Part shown: positions 8,901-18,080 of the stretch, one piece after another | Layout: every line of letters begins with the position of its first letter | Position numbering within the stretch: the first letter of the stretch is position 1 | DNA from: Clavibacter michiganensis | Lineage (GTDB): Bacteria > Actinomycetota > Actinomycetes > Actinomycetales > Microbacteriaceae | Assembly: GCA_002150995.1 (NCBI GenBank) | Contig: MDHJ01000001.1 | Span: 1,798,001-1,862,000, forward strand | Direction: 5' to 3' | DNA: 64,000 bases | Made by a program: the position numbers and the translations under genes | Notes under the pieces: generated by a model | Databases searched by the model: none | Told to the model about the DNA's origin: nothing | What the model saw: only the letters and a program-made list of their open reading frames with translations

Positions 8901-9746
8901 ATGACCACGCAGATCGCCGTCACGGGCGTCACGGGCGCCATCGGGGGGCAGGTGGCCCACCGCCTCGCCGACGCCGGGCTCGCGCCGCGCCTGATCGCGC
9001 GCACGCCGGCCCGGGCGCCGCGGCTCGCGGGGGCGACCGTCCACGAGGCGTCGTACGGGGACCGCGCAGCGTCGCTCGCCGCGCTCGGCGGCGTGGAGAC
9101 GCTGCTCATGGTCTCGGCGGCGGAGGACGAGCACCGGCTCGAGCAGCACCGCGCGTTCGTCGACGCGGCCGCGGAGGCGGGCGTCCGGCACGTGGTCTAC
9201 ACGTCGTTCGCGGGCGCGGCACCGGACGCGACCTTCACGCTCGCGCGCGACCACCACGCGACCGAGGAGCGCATCCGCGACTCCGGGATGCGCTGGACGT
9301 TCCTCCGCGACGCCTTCTACCTCGACTTCATCAGCGCGCTCGTCGGCGACGACGGCGTGATCCGCGGGCCGGCCGGCGACGGACGCGTCGCCGCCGTCAC
9401 GCGGGCGGACGTCGCCGAGGTCGCCGCCGCGGTGCTCCGCGATCCCGAGGCGCATCGCGACGTCACCTACGACCTCACCGGCCCCGAGGCTCTCTCCCTG
9501 GCGGAGGTCGCGGCGACGCTCACCGCGCACGACGGGCGCCCGGTCACCTACCGGGACGAGACGCTCGCGGAGGCGTACGCCTCCCGGGAGCGCTGGGGCG
9601 CGCCGCGCTGGCAGGTGGACGCGTGGGTCAGCACCTACACGGCCATGGCCGCGGGGGAGATGGCGCACGTGAGCGGCGACGTGGAGCGCGTGCTCGGCCG
9701 CCCGCCCGTGGGGCTCGCCGCGTTCCTGGCGGCGCGGGGCGAGTAG
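8901..9746 (+). CDS. NmrA-like NAD(P)-binding protein
   Basis: An atypical SDR of the NmrA/HSCARG or quinone-oxidoreductase-2 type, 281 aa. The dinucleotide motif is TGVTGAIGG at residues 8-16, and the conserved HVVYTSFAGA strand follows. There is no canonical Tyr-x-x-x-Lys pair in the usual place, so it may act as an NAD(P) sensor or quinone reductase; which one cannot be decided here. AGAGGAG precedes ATG 8901. It ends 10 bp from the convergent LacI gene. Confidence 0.78.
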   Translation: MTTQIAVTGVTGAIGGQVAHRLADAGLAPRLIARTPARAPRLAGATVHEASYGDRAASLAALGGVETLLMVSAAEDEHRLEQHRAFVDAAAEAGVRHVVYTSFAGAAPDATFTLARDHHATEERIRDSGMRWTFLRDAFYLDFISALVGDDGVIRGPAGDGRVAAVTRADVAEVAAAVLRDPEAHRDVTYDLTGPEALSLAEVAATLTAHDGRPVTYRDETLAEAYASRERWGAPRWQVDAWVSTYTAMAAGEMAHVSGDVERVLGRPPVGLAAFLAARGE

Positions 9747-9756
9747 CCGCGGATCG

Positions 9757-10803
9757 CTATCCGAGCGCGCCGCCGGAGCTGCTGGCGCGGACGATGAGCC
9801 GCGGCGAGAGCGTGACCGTCTGGTGGACGTGCTCGCCGGACGCTCCGATCTCCTCCGCCAGCAGTCGCATGGCTCGATGGCCCATCTCGACGCCGGGCTG
9901 CCCCACCGTCGAGAGCGGCAGCAGCGTGCTGTCCGCGAAGTGGTTGTCGTCGTAGCCGACGATCGCGATGTCCTGCGGGACGCGGACGCCCTCGACGACG
10001 AGCGACTGCACTATGCCGGCCGCCAGGGCGTCGGAGGCGGAGACGATCCCGTCCGGACGCGAATGCGCGTCCCGCCCCGCCAGCTCCCGGCCGACGGCGA
10101 TCCCCGGGGGCACCGTGAGCTTCGGCGTGGTGATGAGCTCCAGCGTCACCCCGGGCACGGCGCGGACCGCGCGGGAGGCGCCCTCGAAGCGGTCGCGGAC
10201 CGCGGTCAGGCTGAAGGGCCCCCCGATGAAGGCGAGTCGCGTCCTGCCCTGCTCGATGAGGTGACGCGCCGACAGCTCGCCCCCGAGGACCTCGTCGACG
10301 ACCACGCCGCAGCTCTCGCCCTCGACACCCGGCCAGTTCACGTAGACCACCTGCGTCCCCCGTCGGCGCAGCGCCCGCACCTCGTCCAGGGGGCCGTCGA
10401 AGGGTGCGAGGACGATGCCGGCCGCGCGCGCCTGCTCGAACAGCTCGAGGTGCGCCGTCTGCTTGCCGAGGTCGACGTCCGAGTTCGCGAGCAGGACGCG
10501 GCGCCCTCCGGCGTCCGCCTCCTGCTCGATGCCGCGGGAGATGTCGAGGAAGTAGGAGTTGCCGAGGTCCACCGCGATGAAGCCGATCGCCGTCCCGCGA
10601 CCGACCGCCAGGCTGCGGGCCGTGCTGTTCGGGACGAACCCCAGGGTGGAGATGGCGTCGAGCACCTTCTCCCGCGTGCTCGCCCTCACCGCGGCGGGAC
10701 TGTTGAGGACGTTCGAGACCGTCCCGATGGAGACGCCGGCGAGCTTCGCGACGTCCGACATGAGCGGTGCCCGGCGCGGGGGAGTCGAGGAGGAGACCGT
10801 CAT
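9757..10803 (-). CDS. LacI-family regulator of the rhamnoside uptake operon
   Basis: 348 aa. N-terminal helix-turn-helix MSDVAKLAGVSIGTVSNVLN (about 15-34) with hinge, then a periplasmic-binding-like sensor domain (IGFIAVDLGNSYF to VRASSS). It is divergent from the importer and GH78 rhamnosidase genes. The perfect palindrome TTGAAGCGCTTCAA next to the importer promoter is the obvious operator, so I infer repression relieved by rhamnose or a rhamnoside. The recognition helix (IGTVSNVLN) is nearly the same as that of the regulator at 23023. ATG 10803 has no clear ribosome binding site, and an internal Met (residue 15) is possible. Confidence 0.88.
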   Translation of the reverse strand: MTVSSSTPPRRAPLMSDVAKLAGVSIGTVSNVLNSPAAVRASTREKVLDAISTLGFVPNSTARSLAVGRGTAIGFIAVDLGNSYFLDISRGIEQEADAGGRRVLLANSDVDLGKQTAHLELFEQARAAGIVLAPFDGPLDEVRALRRRGTQVVYVNWPGVEGESCGVVVDEVLGGELSARHLIEQGRTRLAFIGGPFSLTAVRDRFEGASRAVRAVPGVTLELITTPKLTVPPGIAVGRELAGRDAHSRPDGIVSASDALAAGIVQSLVVEGVRVPQDIAIVGYDDNHFADSTLLPLSTVGQPGVEMGHRAMRLLAEEIGASGEHVHQTVTLSPRLIVRASSSGGALG

Positions 10804-10842
10804 GGTGCGACCGAGCGTACCGCCCCGGACGGCGCACGCCCC

Positions 10843-10885
10843 TTGACATCGCGATCTGGGCGTGTCTTACTTTGAAGCGCTTCAA
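10843..10885 (+). promoter_or_regulatory. Promoter with LacI-type operator for the rhamnoside operon
   Basis: TTGACA at 10843-10848 is a consensus -35. TTACTT at 10867-10872 is a possible -10 with an 18-bp spacer. The perfect 14-bp palindrome TTGAAGCGCTTCAA (10872-10885) covers the expected transcription start, the classic place for a repressor. Confidence 0.75.
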
Positions 10886-10915
10886 CTTCTGGAGCGTCCA
10901 GCCATTCAAGGAGGA

Positions 10916-12199
10916 ATGTTGCTCAAGTCAGCTCGTCGGGCTGCTGCGGTCACCGCAGCGGGCGTGACCATATTGGCCTTGTCCGCGTGCGCCGGCGGCG
11001 GAGGGGGCGCGGCCCCCACGGAGTTCACCGTCCTCGGGAACGTCGAGAACGAGGTCGTCCCTCGAACGCTTCAAACGCTGGCGGAGGGGGCGTGCGCCAC
11101 CGAGCAGGCGGCCATGCCGCTCAAGGTCGACACCGTCCCGCAGACCAACCTGAACCAGCAGGTCCAGCTCCTCGCCGGCCAGGGCGGCCTCCCCGTCATG
11201 TACGCCGTCGACACCAGCGAGCTCACCCTGCAGCTGAAGGAGGCCGGCAGCGGTGCCGACCTCAGCACCCTGTTCGACGACCTCGGCGTCTCCGACAGGA
11301 TCGAGCCCGCGGCCCGTTCCACCGTGGAGTCCCTCTACGACGGGGACTTCGTGGTGCTCCCCACCGAGTACAACATCGAGGGCGTCTGGTACAACAAGGC
11401 GCAGTTCGACGAGCGGGGGGTCGCGGTCCCCACGAGCTGGGACGAGCTCGTCGAGGCCGCCGCCACCTTCGCCGACGCCGGCGTCGTGCCGTTCTCCGCG
11501 AGCGGCGAGCAGGGCTGGCCCCTCACGCGCCTCATCGGCAACTACATCGAGCGCGACCTCGGCACGGACGCGCTGCAGAAGGTCAAGGACGGCGACGCGA
11601 AGCTGACCGACCCCGAGTACGTCGCGGCCGCACAGGAGGTCGCCGACCTCGGCGCCGCCGGCTACTTCGGCCAGGGCGTCGGCTCCATCGACTACGACAC
11701 CTCCATCAACCAGTTCCTCAACGGCAGCTCGCCCATGATCTACATGGGCAGCTGGATCCTCAGCAGCATCGGGGACCCGGAGCTGAACGAGATCGGCGAG
11801 GAGAACATCGGCTTCATGCCGTTCCCCGACGTCGACGGCGGCTCCGGCGACAGCAGCCAGCTCGTCGCCAACGTGGGCCTGCCCTTCACCATCAACGAGT
11901 CCGCGCTGAACGACGACAGCCGCGCCTGGGTGAAGTGCATCACCGAGAACTACGGCACGGTCGCCCTGCAGGACAGCAGCCGCATCTCCGGCTTCACCGT
12001 CGATGGAGACGTGGAGACGTCACCGCTCACCACCGAGGTGCGCGACCTCATCTCCTCCACGGACACGACCGTCCCGTGGTTCGAGGCGTACTTCTCCGCT
12101 CAGGCCACGACGACCTCGCAGCAGAACGCCGCCCAGCTCGTGACCGGCGCCATCACCGCCGAGGAGTTCATGACCCTCGTCCAGGGCGACCTGGACTGA
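10916..12199 (+). CDS. Extracellular sugar-binding lipoprotein of an ABC importer
   Basis: A family-1 solute-binding protein, 427 aa, anchored outside the membrane by a lipid. The signal peptide ends in the lipobox LSAC, followed by a Gly-rich linker, and the rest is the typical two-lobe fold. AAGGAGG ends one base before ATG 10916, very tight, so TTG 10919 may be used instead. It is the first gene of importer-rhamnosidase operon 10916-16656. Together with the GH78 enzyme and the LacI operator, rhamnose oligosaccharides or rhamnosides are the likely ligand (inference). A second operator-like site lies inside the gene at 11062-11074. Confidence 0.88.
   Translation: MLLKSARRAAAVTAAGVTILALSACAGGGGGAAPTEFTVLGNVENEVVPRTLQTLAEGACATEQAAMPLKVDTVPQTNLNQQVQLLAGQGGLPVMYAVDTSELTLQLKEAGSGADLSTLFDDLGVSDRIEPAARSTVESLYDGDFVVLPTEYNIEGVWYNKAQFDERGVAVPTSWDELVEAAATFADAGVVPFSASGEQGWPLTRLIGNYIERDLGTDALQKVKDGDAKLTDPEYVAAAQEVADLGAAGYFGQGVGSIDYDTSINQFLNGSSPMIYMGSWILSSIGDPELNEIGEENIGFMPFPDVDGGSGDSSQLVANVGLPFTINESALNDDSRAWVKCITENYGTVALQDSSRISGFTVDGDVETSPLTTEVRDLISSTDTTVPWFEAYFSAQATTTSQQNAAQLVTGAITAEEFMTLVQGDLD
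11062..11074 (+). promoter_or_regulatory. Possible auxiliary LacI-type operator inside the binding-protein gene
   Basis: TCGAACGCTTCAA closely matches the main operator and sits about 190 bp downstream of it. The codons it uses, CTT and CAA, are rare in this GC-rich genome, which hints at selection on the DNA itself. The distance is near 18 helical turns, compatible with looping. Confidence 0.35.
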
Positions 12200-12270
12200 T
12201 CGACCCGGGCGCGGCTCGCGGCACGCCGTGAGCCGCGCCGCCACGCGCCCATCCGCACAGAAGGCAGCCC

Positions 12271-13155
12271 ATGAACCCCCTCCTCGGAGACCGGCGATCG
12301 ACCCTGATCCTCGTCGGACCCGCCCTGCTGATCTACAGCGTGGTGATGCTCGTCCCGATCATCGTCTCGATCGGGTACACCTTCACCTCCGGCAACGCCA
12401 TCATCGGCTTCCAGTTCTCCGGCATCGAGAACTACGCCGAGCTCCTCTCCGACACCCGGGTCAGGGACGCCCTCCTGCTGACCATCCGCTACGCGATCGT
12501 GATGACCGTGCTCCAGGTCGGCTTCGGGTACCTCCTCGCGCTCACCTACGTCTTCGTCCTCCGCAAGTGGTCGAGCTCGGTGCGGACGCTCGTGTTCTTC
12601 CCCGTCGTCCTGCCCACCGTCGCGGTCGCGCTGCTCTTCCAGCAGATGTTCGCCATCGCGCCGCAGAACGGCCTCGTCAACACGATGCTCGAGGCGATCG
12701 GGTTGTCGTCCACCGACTGGTTCGGCGACGGCGGGACGGCGTTCCTCGTGATCATCGTCATGGACGTGTGGCGGTCGATGGGCTTCTACGGTGTGCTCCT
12801 CTACGCCGGCCTCCTCGACATCCCCGATGAGATCTTCGAGTCCGCGCGCCTCGACGGCGCCTCCGGCTTCGGCCTCGTCCGACGCATCGTCCTGCCGCTC
12901 TCGCTGCCCGTGCTGATCTCCTCGCTGATCTTCTCCATCAACGGGACGCTGAAGGTCTTCGACAGCATCCTCGCGCTGACCAACGGCGGTCCCGGCACCT
13001 CGACCAGCCCGCTGACGATCTACATGTTCGACACCGCATTCCGCTACGGGCAGTACGGCTACGGGTCGACGGTCGCCTTCCTCCTCACGATCGTCTCGCT
13101 CGCCGTGACGGTCCTCATCTTCCGCGCCAACCGACGCGACGCCACGAAGGGCTGA
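12271..13155 (+). CDS. Sugar ABC transporter permease (MalF type)
   Basis: An inner-membrane subunit, 294 aa, with six predicted helices beginning STLILVGPALLIYSVVMLVP. The EAA loop that docks the ATPase reads DEIFESARLDGASGFG, followed by VLPLSLPVL. It lies 71 bp after the binding protein and 3 bp before the second permease. AGAAGG precedes ATG 12271. No ATP-binding gene is present, so a shared MsmK/UgpC-like ATPase elsewhere is assumed. Confidence 0.93.
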   Translation: MNPLLGDRRSTLILVGPALLIYSVVMLVPIIVSIGYTFTSGNAIIGFQFSGIENYAELLSDTRVRDALLLTIRYAIVMTVLQVGFGYLLALTYVFVLRKWSSSVRTLVFFPVVLPTVAVALLFQQMFAIAPQNGLVNTMLEAIGLSSTDWFGDGGTAFLVIIVMDVWRSMGFYGVLLYAGLLDIPDEIFESARLDGASGFGLVRRIVLPLSLPVLISSLIFSINGTLKVFDSILALTNGGPGTSTSPLTIYMFDTAFRYGQYGYGSTVAFLLTIVSLAVTVLIFRANRRDATKG

Positions 13156-13158
13156 CCG

Positions 13159-14061
13159 ATGACCACCACCGCACAGCCGCGCATCGACGCGCCCCGCCCT
13201 GTCACCCGTCCCACCCGCCGACTGGTGTCCCCGCGGCGAGTGGTCGGTCGCGTCGTCAGCGGCATCCTCGTCGCCTTCCTCCTGGTCATCGTCGTCGGAC
13301 CGCTGATCTGGATGGTCCTCGGCTCCTTCAAGACCCAGACCGAGTTCCTCGAGAACCCCGTCTGGATGCTGCCGCAGCAGTGGAACCTCGACAACTACGT
13401 CTTCGCGTGGACGACCGGCAACTTCGCGCAGTACGCCGTCAACTCCGTCGTCACGGTGATCCCGTCGCTGTTCCTCGTGCTGCTCCTCGGCTCGATGGCG
13501 GGCTTCGCGCTCGAGGTCCTCGTCTGGAAGGGCCGCGGGGCCGTCCTGCTCACGTTCCTCGCCGGGATCATGGTCCCCACGCAGATGATCCTGCTGCCGC
13601 TGTTCGCCGCGTACTTCCGCACCGGGCTCACGGGCACGCTCTGGCCGCTGATCATCACCTACACCGCGACGAGCCTGCCGCTCACCGTGTTCCTCATGGC
13701 CACCTTCTTCCGCGCCGTGCCGCGCGAGGTGTTCGAGGCAGCGACCCTCGACGGGGCGAGCATCATCCGCTCGTTCTTCCTGGTCGGCCTGCCCATGGTC
13801 CGCAACGCGCTCTTCACGGTCGGCCTCGTGCAGTTCTTCATGCTCTGGAACGACCTCCTCATCGCCCTCACCTTCACCAACTCCGGCTCGCTGCGCACAC
13901 TGCAGGTCGGCCTCCTCAACTTCACCGGCCAGTTCGGCTCGGTGCAGTACGGCCCGCTGTTCGCGGCCATCTGCCTCAACGTGATCGGAATCCTCGTGAT
14001 CTACCTCTTCCTCAACAAGCAGGTCCAGAAGGGCCTGACCGCCGGCGCGGTCAAGGGCTGA
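13159..14061 (+). CDS. Sugar ABC transporter permease (MalG type)
   Basis: 300 aa, six helices after a polar N-terminal tail of about 35 residues. The EAA loop is REVFEAATLDGASIIRS, then LVGLPMV. It ends QKGLTAGAVKG, a common end for MalG-type subunits. Starting 3 bp after its partner, it forms the heterodimeric channel with it and is followed 3 bp later by the rhamnosidase. Confidence 0.93.
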   Translation: MTTTAQPRIDAPRPVTRPTRRLVSPRRVVGRVVSGILVAFLLVIVVGPLIWMVLGSFKTQTEFLENPVWMLPQQWNLDNYVFAWTTGNFAQYAVNSVVTVIPSLFLVLLLGSMAGFALEVLVWKGRGAVLLTFLAGIMVPTQMILLPLFAAYFRTGLTGTLWPLIITYTATSLPLTVFLMATFFRAVPREVFEAATLDGASIIRSFFLVGLPMVRNALFTVGLVQFFMLWNDLLIALTFTNSGSLRTLQVGLLNFTGQFGSVQYGPLFAAICLNVIGILVIYLFLNKQVQKGLTAGAVKG

Positions 14062-14064
14062 GGC

Positions 14065-16656
14065 ATGGCGCACATCGACGGGCCCCTCCGCATCGAGCAC
14101 CTCCGTGAACCGCTCGGCATCGGCACCGCCGCACCCCGCCTGAGCTGGCGCACCGCCGCCTCCGACGACTGGCGACAGGGCGCCTACGAGATCGAGCTCC
14201 GCCGCGGCGCCGACGAACCTCTCACCGCACTCGTCCACTCGGCCGACCAGGTCCTCGTCCCCTGGCCCTTCCCGCCGCTCGCCAGCCGCGATCGGGTCGC
14301 CCTCCGGATCCGCCTCCACGGCGAGGACGGCTCCGCGGGGGAGTGGAGCGCACCGACGGCCCTCGAGACCGGGCTCCTCCAGCCGTCCGACTGGTCAGCC
14401 GCTCCCGTCGGGGGCAGCTGGCCGGAGGAGGCCGGCAGCGACCGCCGCCCGTCCCGCGTGCGGCGGCGCTTCCGCGTCGACGCCCCCATCGCCTCCGCCC
14501 GCCTCCATGCCACCGCCCACGGCGTCTTCGAGGCCGAGATCAACGGCGCGCGCGTCGGCGACGACGTGCTCGCGCCCGGCTGGACCTCCTACGCATCGCG
14601 TCTCCGCTACCGCACCTACGACGTCACCGACCTCCTGACCGAGGGCGACAACGTGATCGGCGCCTGGCTCGGCGACGGCTGGTACCGGGGCCGGCTCGGC
14701 TTCAACGGCGGATACCACGACCTCTACGGCACCGACCTCTCCTTCATCGGACAGCTCGAGATCACCCTCGCCGACGGCACCGTCCAGCGCATCGCGACCG
14801 ATGCCGAATGGGAGGCCAGCCCGAGCCCCATCGTGTTCGGCGGCCTCTACGACGGAGAGCGCTACGACCAGCGCCTCGACGATCCGGCCTGGTCGACGCC
14901 CGCAGCGGATGGCGGGGACTGGACGCCCGTCGCCGTCGGCGTGCGTGACCCCAAGACCCTCGTCGCCATGGAGCAGCCGCCCGTGCGCCGCACCGAGGAG
15001 CTCGCCCCCGTGGACGTCCGCCGCACCGGATCCGGAGCGTTCCTCCTCGACTTCGGCCAGAACCTCGTCGGGCGCCTCCGCATCACCGTCGACGGCCCCG
15101 CCGGGCGCGTCGTCACCCTCCGTCACGCGGAGGTGGTCCAGGACGGCGAGCTCTACCGGCGGACGCTCCGCATCGCCGCCGCCGAGGACGCCATCACGCT
15201 CGCCGGCACCGGACCGGTCACCTGGGAACCGCGCTTCACCCTGCACGGCTTCCGCTACGCCGAGATCACCGGGGCACCCGACGGCTTCGACGCCTCCACC
15301 GTGACCGCCCTCGTCTGCCACACCGACATGGAGCGCACGGGCTGGTTCGAGAGCTCGCACCCGGAACTCGACCGCCTCCACGAGAACGTCCTCTGGAGCA
15401 CCCGCGGCAACTTCGTCGACATCCCGACCGACTGCCCCCAGCGCGACGAGCGCCTCGGCTGGACCGGCGACATCCAGGTCTTCGCCCCCACGGCCTCCTT
15501 CCTCTACGACTGCGCCGGCATGCTCGGATCCTGGCTCCAGGACCTCGCCATCGAGCAGCTCCCGGACGGCACCGTCCCGTGGTTCATCCCGCGCATCCCC
15601 GGAGGCCCGTCGTGGGAGCCCATCCAGCCCGGCGCCGTCTGGGGCGACGCCGCGGTCCTCACCCCCTGGGCGCTCTACGAGCGATTCGGCGACACCGGCG
15701 TCCTCGCGCAGCAGTACCCGTCCGCGAAGGCGTGGGTCGATCTCATCGTCTCCCTCGCCGGCCCCGACCGGCTCTGGGACGAGGGCTTCCAGCTCGGCGA
15801 CTGGCTGGATCCCGCCGCTCCGCCGGAGGACCCCGCGGACGCCTCGACGGACCGCTACCTCGTCGCCACCGCCTACCTCGCCCAGTCGACGCTGCACCTC
15901 GCCCGCACCGCCGAGGTCCTCGGGTTCGACGACGACGCGGCGCACTACGCCCGCGTCGCCGAGGAGGTCCGGGAGGCGTTCCGACGCGCGTACGTGCTTC
16001 CCGACGGGAGGATGACCAGTGACGCGCAGACCGCGTACTCGCTCGCCATCGAGTTCGGCCTCGTGACGGGCGAGGACGCCGTCCGGGCGGGCGCACGGCT
16101 CGCCGAGCTCGTGTCCGCGGCCGGCAACCGGATCGCCACGGGCTTCGCCGGCACGCCCCTCGTGACCGGCGCCCTCACCGCGACCGGCCACGCGGACACC
16201 GCGTACGACCTGCTGCTCGAGCGCTCCTGCCCGTCCTGGCTCTACACGGTCGGCATGGGCGGGACCACCATCTGGGAGCGCTGGGACAGCATGCTGCCCG
16301 ACGGCACCGTGAACCCCGGCGAGATGACGAGCTTCAACCACTACGCCCTCGGCGCCGTCGCCGACTGGATGCACGGCACCATCGCGGGCATCGCGCCCGT
16401 CGCACCCGGGTGGCGGCGGATGCGGTTCGCGCCGCAGCCGGGTGGCGGGCTCACCCGCGCGCGCGCCCGTCACCTGTCGCCCTACGGCGCGTCCTCGTCC
16501 GGCTGGGAGATCGTCGACGGGGTGATGCACCTCGAGGTCGTCCTGCCGACCGGGACCACCGGGCAGGTGCTGCTCCCGGACGGGGACGTGCACGAGGTCG
16601 GCCCCGGTCGGCACGACTTCCGCTGCGCGATGGTCTCCGCGCCCGCCCGCGTCTGA
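14065..16656 (+). CDS. Alpha-L-rhamnosidase, GH78
   Basis: Releases terminal alpha-L-rhamnose from plant glycosides or rhamnogalacturonan fragments. 863 aa without a signal peptide, so probably cytosolic and acting on imported rhamnosides. The order is: N-terminal beta-sandwich about 10-95, rhamnosidase N domain about 130-300, concanavalin-like domain, (alpha/alpha)6 catalytic barrel about 415-770, C-terminal beta domain. The family signature CPQRDERLGWTGD carries the acidic pair about 461-462, and TTIWERWD carries the second catalytic Glu about 738. It is last in the importer operon, 3 bp after the permease. Start ATG 14065 (MAHIDGPLRIEHL) fits the family. Confidence 0.93.
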   Translation: MAHIDGPLRIEHLREPLGIGTAAPRLSWRTAASDDWRQGAYEIELRRGADEPLTALVHSADQVLVPWPFPPLASRDRVALRIRLHGEDGSAGEWSAPTALETGLLQPSDWSAAPVGGSWPEEAGSDRRPSRVRRRFRVDAPIASARLHATAHGVFEAEINGARVGDDVLAPGWTSYASRLRYRTYDVTDLLTEGDNVIGAWLGDGWYRGRLGFNGGYHDLYGTDLSFIGQLEITLADGTVQRIATDAEWEASPSPIVFGGLYDGERYDQRLDDPAWSTPAADGGDWTPVAVGVRDPKTLVAMEQPPVRRTEELAPVDVRRTGSGAFLLDFGQNLVGRLRITVDGPAGRVVTLRHAEVVQDGELYRRTLRIAAAEDAITLAGTGPVTWEPRFTLHGFRYAEITGAPDGFDASTVTALVCHTDMERTGWFESSHPELDRLHENVLWSTRGNFVDIPTDCPQRDERLGWTGDIQVFAPTASFLYDCAGMLGSWLQDLAIEQLPDGTVPWFIPRIPGGPSWEPIQPGAVWGDAAVLTPWALYERFGDTGVLAQQYPSAKAWVDLIVSLAGPDRLWDEGFQLGDWLDPAAPPEDPADASTDRYLVATAYLAQSTLHLARTAEVLGFDDDAAHYARVAEEVREAFRRAYVLPDGRMTSDAQTAYSLAIEFGLVTGEDAVRAGARLAELVSAAGNRIATGFAGTPLVTGALTATGHADTAYDLLLERSCPSWLYTVGMGGTTIWERWDSMLPDGTVNPGEMTSFNHYALGAVADWMHGTIAGIAPVAPGWRRMRFAPQPGGGLTRARARHLSPYGASSSGWEIVDGVMHLEVVLPTGTTGQVLLPDGDVHEVGPGRHDFRCAMVSAPARV

Positions 16657-16705
16657 CGCCGCTCGCCGCCTCCCTCCCGGCACGTCGGGCGCGGGCTCTC
16701 GAGGT

Positions 16706-16800
16706 GCGGGGCGTCGGCGCGCGGGGCGTCGGCGCCCGGTCGCGTCGGCTTCCGTCGTCAGGCGCCCGGTCGCGTCGGCGCCCGCCGTCAGGCGCGCGGG
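16706..16800. repeat. Short tandem repeats between convergent genes
   Basis: A 15-bp unit is present twice in a row without mismatch (16706-16720, 16721-16735). It merges into a 30-bp imperfect unit present twice (16731-16760, 16761-16790) with the first bases of a third copy. The second 30-bp copy ends exactly on the stop codon of the lactate dehydrogenase gene (16788-16790), so the array grew by duplication of that gene's end. It is a candidate variable-number locus. Confidence 0.7.
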
Positions 16801-18032
16801 CGCGCCCGCGGCTGCAGCCGCTCGAGCTGCGTGACGTGCTGCGGCGTGAGCTCCTCCAGGGAGTGCGCGCCGAGGAGCTTCATGGTGCGGACGATCTGGT
16901 CCGAGAGGATCGCGATGGTGCGGTCAACGCCCTGGCGCCCGCCGGCCATCAGGCCGTAGAGGTAGGCGCGGCCGATGAGGGTGGACCTCGCGCCGAGGGC
17001 CACGGCCGCGACGATGTCCGCCCCGTTCATGATGCCGGTGTCGACCATGACCTCCGTGTCCTGGCCGACCTCGCGCACGACCTCGGGCAGCAGGTGGAAC
17101 GGGATCGGGGCGCGGTCGAGCTGGCGGCCGCCGTGGTTGGACAGGACGATGCCGTCGACGCCCGCGTTGACGAACCGCTGCGCGTCCTCGATGCTCTGCA
17201 CGCCCTTGATGACCAGCTTCCCGGGCCACATCCCGCGGATGATCCGCAGGTCGTCGAAGCTGATGGTGGGATCCATCGCGAGGTCGAGGAGGTCGCCCAC
17301 GGTCCCGCCGGTGGCGCTCAGGGAGGCGAACTCGAGCTTCTTCGTGGTGAGGAAGTCGTACCACCACCAGGGGCGGGGGAGCGCGTCGAGGACGGTGCCG
17401 ACGGTCAGCTGCGGCGGGATGGAGAAGCCGTTGCGCTTGTCGCGGAGGCGTGCGCCGGCGACCGGGGTGTCGACGGTGAAGAACAGGGTCTCGTAGCCGG
17501 CCGCGGCCGCGCGCTCGACGAGCCCGTAGGAGATGTCGCGGTCGCGCATCACGTACAGCTGGAACCAGTTGCGCCCGTGGGGGTTCGCGGCCTTCACGTC
17601 CTCGATGGACGTGGTGCCGAGCGTCGAGAGCGTGAACGGGATGCCGGCTGCCGCCGCCGCGCCCGCTCCTGCGATCTCGCCCTCCGTCTGCATCAGCCGG
17701 GTGAAGCCCGTCGGCGCGATCGCGAACGGCAGCGCCGACGTCGCCCCCAGCACGGTGGCGGTCGTGTCGACGTGGGCCACGTCGCGCAGCACCTGCGGGT
17801 GGAACTCGACGTCCTCGAACGCCTGGCGGGCACGGGCGATCGAGATCTCGCCCTCCGCCGACCCGTCGGTGTAGTCGAAGGCGGCCTTGGGCGTCCGGCG
17901 CTTGGCGATCGTGCGCAGGTCCTCGATGGTGAGCGCGGCGTCGAGGCGGCGCTTGCGGCCGTCGAGCTCGGGCCTCTTGAAGCTCAGGTACTCGAGGAGC
18001 TCGACGGGCTTGGGGATCTGACGTTGCACCAT
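16788..18032 (-). CDS. lldD: FMN-dependent L-lactate dehydrogenase / alpha-hydroxy-acid oxidase
   Basis: Oxidises L-lactate to pyruvate at the membrane face using FMN. 414 aa. Family features: [12 protein letters not shown] and [12 protein letters not shown] in the FMN barrel, catalytic His about 300 in SNHGGRQLD, the FMN phosphate-binding strand [14 protein letters not shown] and GRAYLYGL. Last gene of the rhamnose operon, 48 bp after the kinase. This placement makes sense because the aldolase/dehydrogenase fusion turns rhamnulose-1-phosphate into dihydroxyacetone phosphate and L-lactate, which this enzyme would take to pyruvate. Confidence 0.9.
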   Translation of the reverse strand: MVQRQIPKPVELLEYLSFKRPELDGRKRRLDAALTIEDLRTIAKRRTPKAAFDYTDGSAEGEISIARARQAFEDVEFHPQVLRDVAHVDTTATVLGATSALPFAIAPTGFTRLMQTEGEIAGAGAAAAAGIPFTLSTLGTTSIEDVKAANPHGRNWFQLYVMRDRDISYGLVERAAAAGYETLFFTVDTPVAGARLRDKRNGFSIPPQLTVGTVLDALPRPWWWYDFLTTKKLEFASLSATGGTVGDLLDLAMDPTISFDDLRIIRGMWPGKLVIKGVQSIEDAQRFVNAGVDGIVLSNHGGRQLDRAPIPFHLLPEVVREVGQDTEVMVDTGIMNGADIVAAVALGARSTLIGRAYLYGLMAGGRQGVDRTIAILSDQIVRTMKLLGAHSLEELTPQHVTQLERLQPRARPRA

Positions 18033-18080
18033 GTGCGCGCCGGCCTTCCTGTGGATGGATCGGGATGGGTGGTCGTCCGG

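Noticed and set aside
12100..14319. 739-codon minus-strand frame opposite the permeases
   Set aside because: Highly charged Glu/Arg/Asp-rich translation typical of the antisense of GC-rich genes; both permeases are clearly real on the plus strand.
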